DNA from: Ophiura sarsii
Taxonomy: Eukaryota > Echinodermata > Ophiuroidea > Amphilepidida > Ophiuridae
Reading direction: 5' to 3'
Assembly (NCBI GenBank): GCA_035610835.1
Contig: CM069442.1
Coordinates: 31,573,798 to 31,637,797, forward strand
Length of the DNA stretch: 64,000 bases
The notes below the pieces were generated by a model. The model was not told where the DNA came from. It did not search any database and worked only from the letters and a program-made list of their open reading frames with translations. Position numbers and translations under genes: made by a program. Positions 37,701-45,073 of the stretch are shown in pieces. The number at the start of each line of letters is the position of its first letter. Position 1 is the stretch's first letter.

Positions 37701-39835
37701 CGTTAAACTACCAACGCACTGGTGCGCCGTAAATAGTCTTTTGGGGAGCCGTAAATAGTACTTTTGGGAGCCGTAAATAGTACTTTTGGCAAAATAGCGT
37801 GTTTATTTTTGATCATGTGACCCACTTTTACCCAATCAATGAACAAGAATATATGAATGACGTATATAGCTGAAAATAAACCCTCAATATTAATATTCTG
37901 TCTATGTTTTGTAATCCTATTTAACTATAGGTGACCTTCATAGAGTTGACAAAGTTGCCAGAAAGAACCTAGCTATTCTTCTGGATCCCTATACCTCATC
38001 TACGGATGATTGGCAAGGTCTGGCAGATCAACTTGGGCTATCCAACATGGTTAACAACCTCAGACTTCTGGAAAGTCCCACAGTGGAACTGCTCAAGCAT
38101 TATGAGGTAAGCTTATCGTGGTAGACGCAAGATTGATATTGGTAGGAGAGGTTATCCATGTAGCCATGCCCAACAGACTGACCGAGAAGAATCGCACGCG
38201 GCCTATTCTACATTCGATGCATGACGTCCCATTCATTGCATGGCCTTGTTACCAAATTGGCCTACATATCATAAAGCAAGTGCGTCTTCTTTCTGAAACA
38301 CAGTTGTTATTTCCGACATGATGGCAGCTAATCCGTTACATGGATAAGAGAAATCAGAGTATGGATTCAAACATCAGGAGGAAAAACAAAAAAGTATATC
38401 ATAGAATATGACTAACACTCTGCACTCTTTTTAATATTTTCAATGATTTCTTCAGACATTGTGGCTGAACATCGATGGTATTTTTGAATGGCCTATATTT
38501 TTTTGAATTTGACAGCCAAAATAAATGTATTGCACCAAAATGAAATTAGACATTACAACAATTATAGTTTTCTTGGAATACTGATTTTAAAAATCTAATT
38601 TTGGGAGAAATTGAGGTTTTCTTCGAAATAATTATGTTCATACTTGAGGGAAAATAACCACAATAGTATGCATTCCCTGTAATTTTTCAATGAAAATAGA
38701 AGGTAACTAAACTGACAAATGATTACCAATTTTGAGGCAAAAAGTGTATTTTTTATATTATTCTTCAACTGCAAATCCATCCTCTGGCAAGTCTTGTTTC
38801 ATGTTGAACACTATATATGCCACGAAATCTCCTATTATTGCGTTTTCTATTAATTGCTGCATTTTAAAGTTATGATAATGAAAAGTGTGGAGTGTTTAAA
38901 CTGTTTATGACCTGTTACACTGTACTGTATGTATGATGAAATAATATTTATCCTGATTATATTCATTTTCTTTTTTTAATAATAACAAGGCAATGGATGG
39001 AACAGTGGAGGAACTAATGGCTGGTTTGTTAGAGCTCAAACGCCAGGATGCTGTTCAGGCGTTGCAGGAGTGTACACAGATCAATCCAGTAAAACATATT
39101 AGTGAGTGTTTTAAAATTAGCTGAGTGTTATGTGTGAAACATAATTTGTTTTGGCCATGGAAAATATCATAAACTTGACATGAAGAACTAATAATCATGT
39201 TCAGCAATCTTTACTGTGTCATGACAATTTTTTCTATCCATTTTGGAGCTTCTGTTATCAAGACTCAAGCATGTCAAATTCAAATACTTTTATTTGGTCA
39301 TATTTTTTTGCCATTTCTGGAATCGGATGATGACATTTCAGCATAAAAAGAGGCAAACATGGATTTTTGGGGGGTGATAACCTGTAGCCTATTCTCCAGA
39401 CGAGCTCCAATAAAAGTTGATGCCGTGCGCAAACGCTTGGGCCGTCTGGTTCAAATTGAAGCTGGCCTAACTGTAAGGTATGTCAGTGAGGAGAAGCATT
39501 TTACATATGGCAAAAGGTGCAAAAACACCCTGTTTTACATGCTAATTGACCTCTTAGATAGGGTCGGTCCTCTTTTGGGTGGTTTTTTTTCGATAAATCA
39601 ATTTTTGTTTTAAAAATTCAAAAAATTAGCTAACAATTTGCAAAAATGTGCTTAAAAAAATAAATGTGTCGGTCAAGCCGGTTAGAACAGGTTTTTCCCC
39701 CTCGCCTACATGCTAATGTTTTAGTTTTCATTTCTTTTCAAATCAGGTAAATCAGATGGGCACTATGACTCTGCCTTTGGAGAAAGTCTTAGGGAATCCA
39801 TGCAAGACATGACTCTTGGGAACTTTGTCCAATAA
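16573..39835 (+). CDS. NFKB1: NF-kB p105/p100-type protein (whole gene, 19 coding exons)
   Basis: Dual-function Rel protein: an N-terminal DNA-binding half and a C-terminal IkB-like half that in this family holds the protein in the cytoplasm until IKK signalling. I joined 19 exons, all GT-AG and frame-consistent, into 3360 nt (1119 residues). Order: Rel homology N-domain about 56-245 with the DNA-recognition loop [16 protein letters not shown] at 70-85; IPT/dimerisation domain about 242-352; NLS RKRKK at 360-364; Gly-rich hinge about 374-398; polyglutamine about 443-498; ankyrin repeats about 640-930 with an acidic insert; death domain about 1000-1085; C-terminal DSAFGES at 1098-1104. The His in the recognition loop is the p50/p52-class residue, so it is NF-kB class, not RelA/c-Rel class. 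In vertebrates the ancestor split into NFKB1 and NFKB2; this looks like the unsplit form. No frameshift or missing domain. Confidence 0.96.
17172..17276 (+). CDS. NFKB1: NF-kB exon 2: DNA-recognition loop
   Basis: Residues 67-101. It encodes [19 protein letters not shown], the base-contacting loop of Rel proteins, with the redox-sensitive Cys (75), Glu (76) and His (80). It then reads into KKTYPSIE. Acceptor TTTCTTTTCAG, donor GAG|GTAAT, phase 0. Confidence 0.95.
17340..17560. repeat. Dispersed repeat, copy 1 (intron 2)
   Basis: Matches 23440-23660 in the same orientation: 'TGATCAAGCAA', 'AGTCGGAAGT', 'GAACAAAGGATA'-like, 'GAAAACCCTTCA' and 'TTGGAAGTAAT'. Diverged; no ends or target duplication visible. 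Confidence 0.55.
17650..17755. repeat. G-rich minisatellite (intron 2)
   Basis: About three units of roughly 34 bp containing 'GGGGAACA', 'GGGAGAGAGCAGAG' and 'GGTTGG'. The open frames across it (17567-18025, both strands) come from this low-complexity sequence. Confidence 0.8.
18607..18755 (+). CDS. NFKB1: NF-kB exon 3: Rel homology domain
   Basis: Residues 102-150 and two bases of 151. It reads '[17 protein letters not shown]' and '[17 protein letters not shown]', both hallmark Rel strands. Donor GCAAG|GTAAG, phase 2. Copies of the 3' half of this exon lie just downstream in the intron (see 18747-18890). Confidence 0.95.
18747..18890 (+). repeat. Local tandem duplication of the exon 3 end and donor
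   Basis: A 66-bp unit running from 'GACCGCAAGGTAAGATAATT' (18747) is repeated at 18813, where the donor reads GTCAG in place of GTAAG. The unit part 'TAAACCACATCCTTATAATC' (18779 and 18845), followed by 'AAAGAATTGT' at 18870, resembles exon 3 itself ('TAAACCGCATGCCCATAGTC' at 18669, then 'AAGAATTGT'). So exon 3-like sequence seems duplicated more than once. Confidence 0.7.
19710..19978 (+). CDS. NFKB1: NF-kB exon 4: Rel homology domain, second half
   Basis: Residues 151-240. Contains '[14 protein letters not shown]', a charged insert, then '[16 protein letters not shown]', the diagnostic Rel strand, and '[10 protein letters not shown]'. Donor TGTA|GTAAGT, phase 1. The insert between the two motifs is shorter than in vertebrate p50. 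Confidence 0.95.
20061..20681. mobile_element. MITE family A, copy 2 (NF-kB intron 4)
   Basis: Ends 'TACAGGGTGAGTCAGAAAGA' and 'TCTGACTCACCCTGTA' with TA outside, as at 12241-12896. It occupies most of intron 4 (19979-20786). Right-end sequence 'AAAAGTGCCCGTT' also matches copy 1. Confidence 0.8.
20787..20986 (+). CDS. NFKB1: NF-kB exon 5: IPT dimerisation domain
   Basis: Residues 241-307. Reads '[18 protein letters not shown]', '[20 protein letters not shown]' and 'PTDVHRQ', the dimerisation core of Rel proteins. Donor CAG|GTAATG, phase 0. Confidence 0.96.
21781..21850. repeat. Near-perfect 34-bp-arm hairpin (intron 5)
   Basis: Arms starting 'CTGTTAACAGTAAATAGCC' pair with the reverse complement ending 'GGCTATTGACTGTTAACAG', one mismatch. 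The apex is 'GAGCTCAATTTTTAAATTGA'. Adjacent to a second hairpin at 21858-21898. Confidence 0.85.
21858..21898. repeat. Second hairpin, 15-bp arms (intron 5)
   Basis: 'AGAAAAGTACACACT' pairs perfectly with 'AGTGTGTACTTTTCT' across an 11-base loop. It starts 7 bp after the first hairpin ends. Confidence 0.85.
22033..22376. mobile_element. MITE family B (AGGTAGATG ends), copy 1 (intron 5)
   Basis: Starts 'AGGTAGATGTTCCGAT' after TTAA and ends 'ATCGGGTCATCTACCT'. The copy at 32083-32406 shares both ends and internal 'TTCAACTTGAAGTTTTCTAT', 'AAGGTCATCCT' and 'TTCATATGATATGAAAATCT'. TTAA on the left of this copy and on the right of the other suggests a TTAA target. Confidence 0.8.
22480..22618 (+). 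CDS. NFKB1: NF-kB exon 6: end of IPT domain
   Basis: Residues 308-353. Reads '[12 protein letters not shown]', '[19 protein letters not shown]' and 'FTYYPKEH', the last IPT strands. Acceptor TTTCATTGTAG, donor CACG|GTGAGT, phase 1. Confidence 0.95.
23440..23660. repeat. Dispersed repeat, copy 2 (intron 6)
   Basis: Diverged direct copy of 17340-17560. The remainder of intron 6 (22619-23732) shows nothing recognisable. Confidence 0.5.
23733..23864 (+). CDS. NFKB1: NF-kB exon 7: NLS and glycine-rich hinge
   Basis: Residues 354-397. '[20 protein letters not shown]' carries the basic nuclear-localisation signal that the ankyrin half masks in this family. Then comes a Gly-rich stretch ([14 protein letters not shown]...). 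In mammalian p105 a Gly-rich region at this place stops the proteasome to leave p50; here it is short, so the same role is inference. Intron 7 (23865-24884) holds nothing recognised. Confidence 0.93.
24885..25019 (+). CDS. NFKB1: NF-kB exon 8: linker
   Basis: Residues 398-442. Low-similarity linker rich in Gly, Pro, Thr and Gln ([23 protein letters not shown]). Called from frame continuity (phase 1 in, phase 1 out), a good acceptor TTTTAATGCAG and donor GTAAGT. Confidence 0.8.
25386..25547 (-). mobile_element. MITE family C remnant (intron 8)
   Basis: Inverted, truncated copy of the family seen whole at 42028-42277. Shared parts are 'GTCGTCTGCAGACGAC' near its right end and 'ATTACTGAACTAAAACTAG' on the left. 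The TTAA ends are not preserved. The rest of intron 8 (25020-26504) holds a poly-C tract at 25125-25140 and nothing else recognised. Confidence 0.6.
26505..26915 (+). CDS. NFKB1: NF-kB exon 9: polyglutamine and Ser/acidic linker
   Basis: Residues 443-579. Opens with about 55 residues dominated by Gln in mixed CAG and CAA codons, including a 'PQQQ' repeat, then a linker with Ser-Pro and acidic clusters ([30 protein letters not shown]). The tract lies between the Rel region and the ankyrin repeats. The antisense frame is poly-Ala/Val and is spurious. Donor ATAG|GTAAT, phase 1. Confidence 0.9.
26510..26670 (+). repeat. CAG/CAA repeat encoding polyglutamine
   Basis: Interrupted CAG/CAA run with CAC, CCA and CGA interruptions. 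Mixed codons should make it more stable than a pure CAG run. Confidence 0.95.
27616..28684. mobile_element. TIR element with internal CAGGGTG repeats (intron 9)
   Basis: Left TIR 'GCGTTATGAACTCGCCACCC' and right TIR 'GGGTGGCGAGTTCAAAACGC' are inverted with one mismatch. Inside are three 'TACAGGGTG' starts (27803, 27822, 27992), none with a matching right end, so they look like left ends of CAGGGTG elements trapped in it. A C-rich tract lies at 28434-28465. Confidence 0.6.
28885..29393. mobile_element. piggyBac-like MITE, TTAA target (intron 9)
   Basis: TTAA followed by 'CCCTTTGAACCCG' on the left; 'CGGGTTCAAAGGG' followed by TTAA on the right. TTAA duplications with CCC ends are typical of piggyBac elements. 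The left interior has the palindrome 'GGTCGATTTATCGACC' and a second near copy; the right has 'CATCGGTAACATATATTACC'. No transposase. Confidence 0.85.
29602..29733 (+). CDS. NFKB1: NF-kB exon 10: linker before ankyrin repeats
   Basis: Residues 580-623, reading '[20 protein letters not shown]' and a Glu/Lys-rich end. No named motif. Supported by ATACAG acceptor, GTGAGA donor and phase match. Confidence 0.8.
29811..30125. mobile_element. MITE with CCGGGGTAG ends and internal tRNA-like segment (intron 10)
   Basis: Left 'ACCCACACAACTGTCTACCC' and right 'GGGTTGACAGTTGTGGGT' are inverted near-copies followed by GGGGTAG/CTACCCC. It encloses the tRNA-like stretch at 29893-29970. No target duplication could be fixed. 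The remainder of intron 10 to 30975 shows nothing recognised. Confidence 0.6.
29893..29970 (-). repeat. tRNA-derived (SINE-like) segment
   Basis: On the minus strand it has an A-box-like 'TAGTCTAGCAGTTGAGAGA', a TGC-containing anticodon-like arm and a good B box 'GGTTCGATTCC'. Acceptor ends do not pair, so it is a tRNA-derived repeat and not a working tRNA gene. Confidence 0.5.
30976..31126 (+). CDS. NFKB1: NF-kB exon 11: first ankyrin repeat
   Basis: Residues 624-673. An alpha-helical lead-in ([20 protein letters not shown]) and '[18 protein letters not shown]', matching the first ankyrin repeat of NF-kB precursors. Donor ATAG|GTAAAA, phase 2. Intron 11 shows nothing recognised. Confidence 0.9.
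31615..31729 (+). CDS. NFKB1: NF-kB exon 12: second ankyrin repeat
   Basis: Residues 674-712. '[19 protein letters not shown]' is a standard ankyrin helix pair, followed by '[14 protein letters not shown]'. Donor ACAG|GTAAGA, phase 0. A second near copy of the exon end and donor lies downstream (31741-31800). Confidence 0.93.
31679..31810 (+). repeat. Tandem duplication of exon 12 end with a second donor
   Basis: The segment 'ACCTAAACAGAAGGTTGTCA' to 'CTCAAACAGGTAAGATGTTT' (about 31687-31740) is repeated at 31753-31810 with few changes. The second copy keeps a plausible donor, ACAG|GTAGGA. Using it would add 66 nt in frame, but reading through the first donor gives '[12 protein letters not shown]', unlike an ankyrin fold. 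Confidence 0.85.
32083..32406. mobile_element. MITE family B, copy 2, with inner insertion (intron 12)
   Basis: Same ends as 22033-22376. After 'TTTGAGTTGCATA' it diverges into (ATA)n followed by 'AACATTTATAAAGCGC' and 'TTCTAAGCGCTATACAA', a separate repeat that replaced or entered the centre. TTAA follows the right end. Confidence 0.75.
32550..32772 (+). CDS. NFKB1: NF-kB exon 13: ankyrin repeats 3 and 4
   Basis: Residues 713-786. '[19 protein letters not shown]' with 'CGADPN', then '[18 protein letters not shown]' and an extended loop ([17 protein letters not shown]). Both TPLH/TPIH signatures are intact. Acceptor CTTTCCACAG, donor GATG|GTAAAT, phase 1. Confidence 0.96.
33230..33400. repeat. 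Dispersed repeat pair with 39550-39705
   Basis: Shares 'TAGGGTC(a/g)GTC', a T-rich block, and 'GTCAGGCCCATAGAACAAGG' resembling 'GTCAAGCCGGTTAGAACAGG' at 39670-39690. Loose match; an old repeat family is likely. The rest of intron 13 holds C-rich 'GACCCCCCCC' tracts only. Confidence 0.35.
33773..33861 (+). CDS. NFKB1: NF-kB exon 14: ankyrin repeat 5
   Basis: Residues 787-816. '[20 protein letters not shown]' and 'NGADVNVP'. Small exon covering nearly one repeat. Donor CCT|GTAAGT, phase 0. Confidence 0.94.
34460..34684. mobile_element. MITE family C, degraded copy (intron 14)
   Basis: Starts TTAACACTTTCCATGCGGC, as at 42028, and shares 'TTCACAAAATGTTTCAAAA', 'AGTATTGGTTCAGTAAT' and 'GATAAGACT'. 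Its right end is eroded. Confidence 0.7.
34744..35085 (+). CDS. NFKB1: NF-kB exon 15: ankyrin repeats 6 and 7 with acidic insert
   Basis: Residues 817-930. '[18 protein letters not shown]', '[19 protein letters not shown]' with 'AGADVH', then an acidic stretch ([20 protein letters not shown]) before 'KTPLDLARS'. An acidic segment also follows the ankyrin domain in vertebrate p105/p100. Donor AGG|GTAAAT, phase 0. Confidence 0.95.
35503..35672. mobile_element. Short MITE with GGGACGCACCATT ends (intron 15)
   Basis: 'TAAGGGACGCACCATTAGAT' and 'ATCAAATGGTGCGTCCTTA' are inverted near-copies, TAA/TTA at the edges. The interior is poly-G on one side and poly-C on the other. Confidence 0.7.
35801..35993 (+). 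CDS. NFKB1: NF-kB exon 16: linker with ESGYRS motif
   Basis: Residues 931-994, between ankyrin repeats and death domain. Contains '[12 protein letters not shown]', where E-S-G-Y-R-S (965-970) fits the DSGxxS beta-TrCP pattern except Glu for Asp. That reading is inference. Donor GAAG|GTAAAA, phase 1. Confidence 0.88.
36716..36981. repeat. Long hairpin, arms about 130 bp (intron 16)
   Basis: 'GACCTACATCTCATT' (36782) pairs with 'AATGAGATGTAGGTC' (to 36926). The inner arms 'TTGTTGCAAAAGGGCCTGTA' and 'TACAGGCCCTTTTGCAACAA' are perfect. Pairing continues outward through 'TTTCAAGGAAA'/'TTTCCTTGAAA' to 'GTTTGATATAGA'/'TCTATATCAAAC'. Confidence 0.85.
37377..37507. mobile_element. Small palindromic MITE (intron 16)
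   Basis: Ends 'CAAATATATACTGCC' and 'GGCAGTATATATTTG' are perfect inverted copies. The inner stem 'GACTGCAA'/'TTGCAGTC' continues the fold. TA-rich flanks prevent a firm target call. Confidence 0.75.
37931..38106 (+). CDS. NFKB1: NF-kB exon 17: death domain, first part
   Basis: Residues 995-1053. '[20 protein letters not shown]' with '[17 protein letters not shown]' matches the death domain of p105/p100. Donor GAG|GTAAG, phase 0. Intron 17 (38107-38989) holds nothing recognised. Confidence 0.94.
38990..39101 (+). CDS. NFKB1: NF-kB exon 18: death domain, second part
   Basis: Residues 1054-1090. '[20 protein letters not shown]' matches the last death-domain helices (GGTV.EL...L). Donor ATTA|GTGAGT, phase 1. 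Confidence 0.94.
39747..39835 (+). CDS. NFKB1: NF-kB exon 19: C-terminus with IKK-type serine cluster
   Basis: Residues 1091-1119 and the TAA stop. '[12 protein letters not shown]' resembles the DSAYGS phosphorylation site of human p100, also just after its death domain. If used, phosphorylation would trigger precursor processing; that is inference. Acceptor TTTCAAATCAG. Confidence 0.9.
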
Positions 39836-42027
39836 GGAATGAGAGACGAGACATTCAAGAAGGCTTCCATCGCAAAGGGAAATTATCCTCGGTAATGATG
39901 TAAATATGGATCACGTTTGGGAATTTTTCTTTATTTCGGATAGCACCATCTGGAGATTTCATTGTGACATTTGCAAGACCAGAACCTACAATATTTTGAG
40001 AGAGGATTAGACCTGTTGCCACTGATGTTTTCTATTACATGTACACATAGTGTAGCCTCAACTCAATTATGCCTAAGCTCTTGCAAAATCTGTAACTATT
40101 GCTGAAAGTGCATGTAAATACAACTAGCGTATGGTATGGCGCGACATTCACACATATTAGCCTATTGCACACATTGTATATAATATCCCATATATTGAAA
40201 GGCAATATTATGGAGGCATGGTCTAGAAATGGCAGGCTTTTATGAGGAATTCTTCTGTTCTCTAAGTGCAATTACTTTAGTGTACCATACCAGGACATTA
40301 AAAACCCACCTGGTACACCTACACACATGTAATGCTAGCTGGAAACGGTTCACCATGTATTGCAATTCTATTCAAAAAAATACATCATATCTTGAAACAA
40401 AATTATTCCTCCTAAAACTGTTAGAGTTGGAAAACCCAAAACTTCAGTATTAATCTCTTTTCCATTATGTTGTTTTGTGGATCGTGATCATCTTCTGATT
40501 GGTAGGGTATTCTACGATACAGCCCTCTAGAAAAAAAGGGATTGTGTGGGGTTGTGTAAATATGCATGATGTGATGATGGATGGGGCAGGTCTATATTAT
40601 CAGAATTGGATGTAGGTGTAGCTGGTATCCACTAAGAAAAAATATGAATGGCCAACCTATTACCAGTGTATTCCGTCAAGAACAACAACATGAAATATTG
40701 TACATGAAATGTGATTGCGTGCCAGTCGTCAACAACAGCCTTAGGCAAAGAATTTCCATGGTCCAATTAAAAGGCAGATCTTTGATAATTTGCATATTAA
40801 ACCACTCCTACTGCATAAGAAAATAAATACTGTCACAATATCGACTGGCAACATATTTGGAGATCTTAACAGTATTTACCTGTAAGGTGTTAACATTGTA
40901 AATAATGTAACATATTTTGTGTGTCACGGTGGATTGTATCATGTTTATGTGATTTTTGTAAATATTTACACTGAAGTAGTTCATAGTGGTTTGAATTTTT
41001 TTTTAGCTTTTTAATTTAGTGGATAATAGTGGAAAGTATGCAGCTGTTATGTACATAGAGCCAGATAAAGTGCATTAAACCATGGCATGAAATAATCAAT
41101 GTAAAGAGACACGGAATTCCCTTACCACTGCATGTCTTCAATATGAGGACTTTCAATGAAAACGTGCACTTACACAGTGAGGAATACGAATGGGTATTCT
41201 ACAATTTAGCTGGAGAGAGCTATTGAAAACCAGACATATTTGCGAGTTTAAAATTTCACGAATCGGCAATACTGGGCTAATTCATGCATTAAGATTTCGT
41301 GAATGTAAACTTTGTAGTTACAATGTGTAACTTTGCAATGGTAGATTGGAAATATTTGCGAGAAAGTGCTCCTCGCGAAATTAGCGAAATTTAAATGCTG
41401 AAAAACACAGGACTCCATGACAAAATTATACAGCACTAATTTGCTCAAAACACTTTGAAGCGCCTATTGTACTCTATTGCTAGGGCCAAAAATCCTTGGT
41501 ATTGTATTGATGCAGGGAAGTGTGTGAACGTGCACTATGATGCATGGGTGTGCACTAAAGCAGAGCTCACAACCGGTCTGAGAAGCTGTCTGCTCGGACA
41601 ACCATTTTTTGGTTGTCTATAATGTGCACAAAACAGTGCTCTGCTTGCACCTAATGCCATTACCCACATAGCGTAACAAATTATTTCATCAAAAACAAAT
41701 TTTAACGGAGTCCCCAAAAACTCGCATATCACCAAGGGTATTAATTATTGTGCGATTTATGTTATACATACACTGTGGGTGGCTAACTGATGATACAAAT
41801 TAACAAGGAGATAAATTATGGTCCTTTATTCAGATTTTCTTTGAAAAATGTACATTAGTACCAAGTTTATACAACTCAAATAGTAGTAGTATTGGCATTG
41901 TGTTGTACATAATTATTCAATTAAGTTACAAGGAAGATATTCATTTACACAGATTTGAACAACCTTTATCCAGAGGGCTGTTTAAATATAAATCACTTTT
42001 GCGAAAGTTGTCAACTGTTCAAGGTAT
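39836..42027 (+). other. 3' UTR and 3' flank of NF-kB, no gene recognised
   Basis: AT-rich sequence after the stop. An AATAAA lies at 40822-40827 and could be the first polyadenylation signal; others occur at 42382 and 44293. The true 3' end cannot be placed. Open frames here are short and match nothing. Confidence 0.4.
40822..40827 (+). terminator. Candidate polyadenylation signal of NF-kB
   Basis: AATAAA about 1.0 kb after the stop. Chosen because it is the first canonical hexamer I found downstream. Weak evidence on its own. Confidence 0.3.
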
Positions 42028-42277
42028 TTAACACTTTCCACACGGCAAGTGTCTGCAGACGACATGCCAACATTCACAAAATGTTTCAAAATGTCAAAAT
42101 AATTAAATTTCATTATTTAGAATAAACCATGAGAAATGCACTGAAATAATAAAGTGCAAACATGATTAGTATTGGTTCAGTAATTAATAAGATAAGACTC
42201 TGAAAGTTGGGAAAGGTTTCTGAAAAATCCGTAGTGTATAATAAATGGTAAAACAATAGCCGCGTGGAAAGTGTTAA
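42028..42277. mobile_element. MITE family C, intact copy (TTAA target)
   Basis: TTAA-CACTTTCCACACGGC on the left and GCCGCGTGGAAAGTG-TTAA on the right. Contains the palindrome 'GTCTGCAGAC'. Relatives at 34460-34684 and 25386-25547. Confidence 0.85.
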
Positions 42278-42703
42278 GATATTTTCAACTATGAGTGAAC
42301 ATTCATTGTGTTGTATTAATATTTTTTGAAGTGATATGTATACTCGGATGTTGATTGATATTTGTATAGTTGAATTTCTGTAATAAAATGGGATTGTTTT
42401 CAAATTGCATATTTATGGATATAAAATTCAAGTAGGAAATTCAAGAATCAGAATGGTTTGGTTAACTTTTGTATGCACCTATTTTTCAGTTTCTCGAAAA
42501 CAAAAATATTAATTATAAAACGTTCACAACTTTTGGGAACAAACGAAGTGTAATGAGATAATTAACATTTATATGGATGATATCAATAACCGTAGTGTGA
42601 TACTGATCGATTTGGATTTACAGTCTAGTGACTTGAGCGAAAAATACCTTCAGTCAGGAGGTAAAAAGAGGGAGAATGCATATATAAGGCCAAGAAAAAA
42701 ACA

Positions 42704-42975
42704 TAAGATCTGTCTCACATACCCCTCGCGCATAAGTATGTGGAATCACCTTTGCCGCATAACCCCTGATGAGCCCAAAATATTTAGGGATTTAAAAAAA
42801 AATATTGTCTGAAATAAATCGAGATGGCTCTGAAAGCGAAAGGGCAAACAAAATAAAGGCCAAAACACAATAAAAAAGAATATCCGCATTTAGCATAGCT
42901 ATTTTTTCTACAAAAAGCCCACCGCGTATGACATAGCTATTTTACCAAATGTATGTGAGACAGACCTTTATTTGC
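42704..42975. mobile_element. Candidate TIR element
   Basis: 'ATCTGTCTCACATAC' on the left and 'GTATGTGAGACAGACC' on the right are inverted. About 270 bp. Nothing gene-like lies between 42978 and 43870. Confidence 0.5.
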
Positions 42976-43871
42976 TTAACAGGAACCATGACATGGCATT
43001 TATAATAATGGTAATTACAAAGCACATGCATTTCAATAGTAATAGTTGGACAGAATTAAGTTGCAGATTACCTTAAAGTGAAATATAGCTAGTTATGGGC
43101 TTAATTTATGTATCCAGTGAGTTACACGTAATACTTTTTAACACTTGAGAACTACCTGCTGATTGGTCAAATAGATGGATACATCATTTGTTTTGTGCCA
43201 ATCAGAGACATGTTAGAATAATTTTATCCCTGATATAGTTTGGGGTGAAATATTATAGAAGCAGTATTTCAATTGGTTATTGAAATGAGTATATCTTGTT
43301 ATTAACCAATCAGAAACAATATTCTATAGGCCGGTAGTGCTCAGGAGGTTAGCATTTGGGTGTGGATTATCTCCAAAAGTATTGCCTTACACATACAATA
43401 CTAGCATAGGAAGATCTGCATTATCAACACCAAAAAGAAATCAAATTGGCATGTTATGTTAACAGTATAGGCAATTATACAAGCAGGTTCCTATTATGGC
43501 TTCCCTATATGCACATTAGCTTTACAAATCACCATCAAAAGAAATATATCTATATTTGGTCTCATTTGTCAGAAATGTTACCAACTACAAAGTTTGTATA
43601 TAAAACTCGCCTGTAAATAAGATAGTGGATATATTTTGTCTTGTTAGCTTGTTGTGATTTTGTTGGTTAAACCATTCCTGTGGAAACATAATCAAATGTT
43701 GTATTTTAACCAAAAAATCCAGGAGGCTTGGATAAATGAAAGAGCAAATATAAACAGCGAACCCCTCTGAAACGTAAGCCCACTCAAGTATGCTTTTAGC
43801 GTTTTGGGATCATATACATATCAGATTCAGTATGATTGACCAGAGGGAGGAGGTGGTAGTGATGATCCAAA

Positions 43872-43949
43872 TCGTCGCTGTTCTGACATAACGACACATC
43901 ACAACAGAATTAAGTAAAGTGATGTGTCGTTATGTCAGAACAGCGACGA
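43872..43949. repeat. Perfect hairpin, 31-bp arms
   Basis: Arms begin 'TCGTCGCTGTTCTGACATAA' and end 'TTATGTCAGAACAGCGACGA', 31 bp each, 16-base loop. A further small hairpin 'ATGGACTTATCAG'/'CTGATAAGTCCAT' follows at 43980-44008. Confidence 0.9.
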
Positions 43950-44751
43950 AATAATTGGAATAAAACTGGTTTGTTGAATCATGGACTTATCAGTCTGATA
44001 AGTCCATGGGTGAATCATAGCAGGAAAGGTGAGAAGAGAACTTAGGAGTTAATGATGAGTAATGTCATTTTTACTGATGGAAGTAAATGAAGGTGGCAAC
44101 CTCCAATCGGAAGCAGTCTAGATAACATTAAACCTAGCAATGGAAATCGTATTTCTTGTTACGCTAATATAGCTTTATATATCCACGCACTGAAATTGAT
44201 AGAACACCAGTACAGAAGTAGTTTGGGTGTATTATATATTAAACTTTGTACATAATTTAATGTTGGAATCTTGTGTTTCGTGTAGTGTATGTCAATAAAT
44301 TCTTGCTAATGCAGGCTAAACTATTAATTCAGTCATTGTTATATTAATATAATGTGTATTTCATCATGAGATTTATAGAAAGAAAGTCTTATAAAGCTGT
44401 TCTAAGGTAAAAGTCATTGACTCTGTGCTTTCTAACAACAATATTGTTTTTATCAATGTGCTTGTTAATGTTAGTAGTTAGTCACCCAACATGTGGGAGA
44501 AAATACTGATGGACACACTTGGTGCAAGAGGTGGAACGTTATCGAGATTATAGGGGACCGTAACCATAGAAATGAGGAACAGTATCTCCCCCTACCCCCG
44601 CATGTCTGTTTGATGACCTTTATCAGAACAGGCGACACTAAATCCGCCGCTACTTGTTGAAATTGCAGCGTCATGGGCTCTATAATCAGTAGATAATGAA
44701 TTCCCATTAGACATTGAGATATAATATCGTCATTAATGATAAAAAAGGAAG

Positions 44752-45073
44752 GACAGGGCCTGAATCAAGCTGGAACATATTTAAAGAAACAAAACCCTGT
44801 CTTGTGAAAACTATTCATAACTTGCAATATTCCCTAAATTAAAATACACTATAATATGATTATTTTAGCCATATCTAATAATATAAACGAGATAAGAATC
44901 ACTTTAAAGATTTGTTTTAACAGAATAAACCGCGTAGCTTAAGCAGGCATTACAATAATGTGTCATTATTTAAATTTAGGGAATATTGCAAGTTAGGAAT
45001 ATTCTCAGTGTTCACAAAACCAGGTTTAAGTTCTTTAAATAATTATGTTCTAGCTCGATTCAGGTTCACTGTC
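44752..45073. mobile_element. Palindromic MITE, about 320 bp
   Basis: 'GACAGGGCCTGAATCAAGCT' pairs with a right end containing 'AGCTCGATTCAGGTTCACTG'. Inner 'CTTGCAATATTCCCTAAATT' pairs with 'AATTTAGGGAATATTGCAAG'-like sequence at about 44975-44994. Nothing else from 45074 to 45640. Confidence 0.7.
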
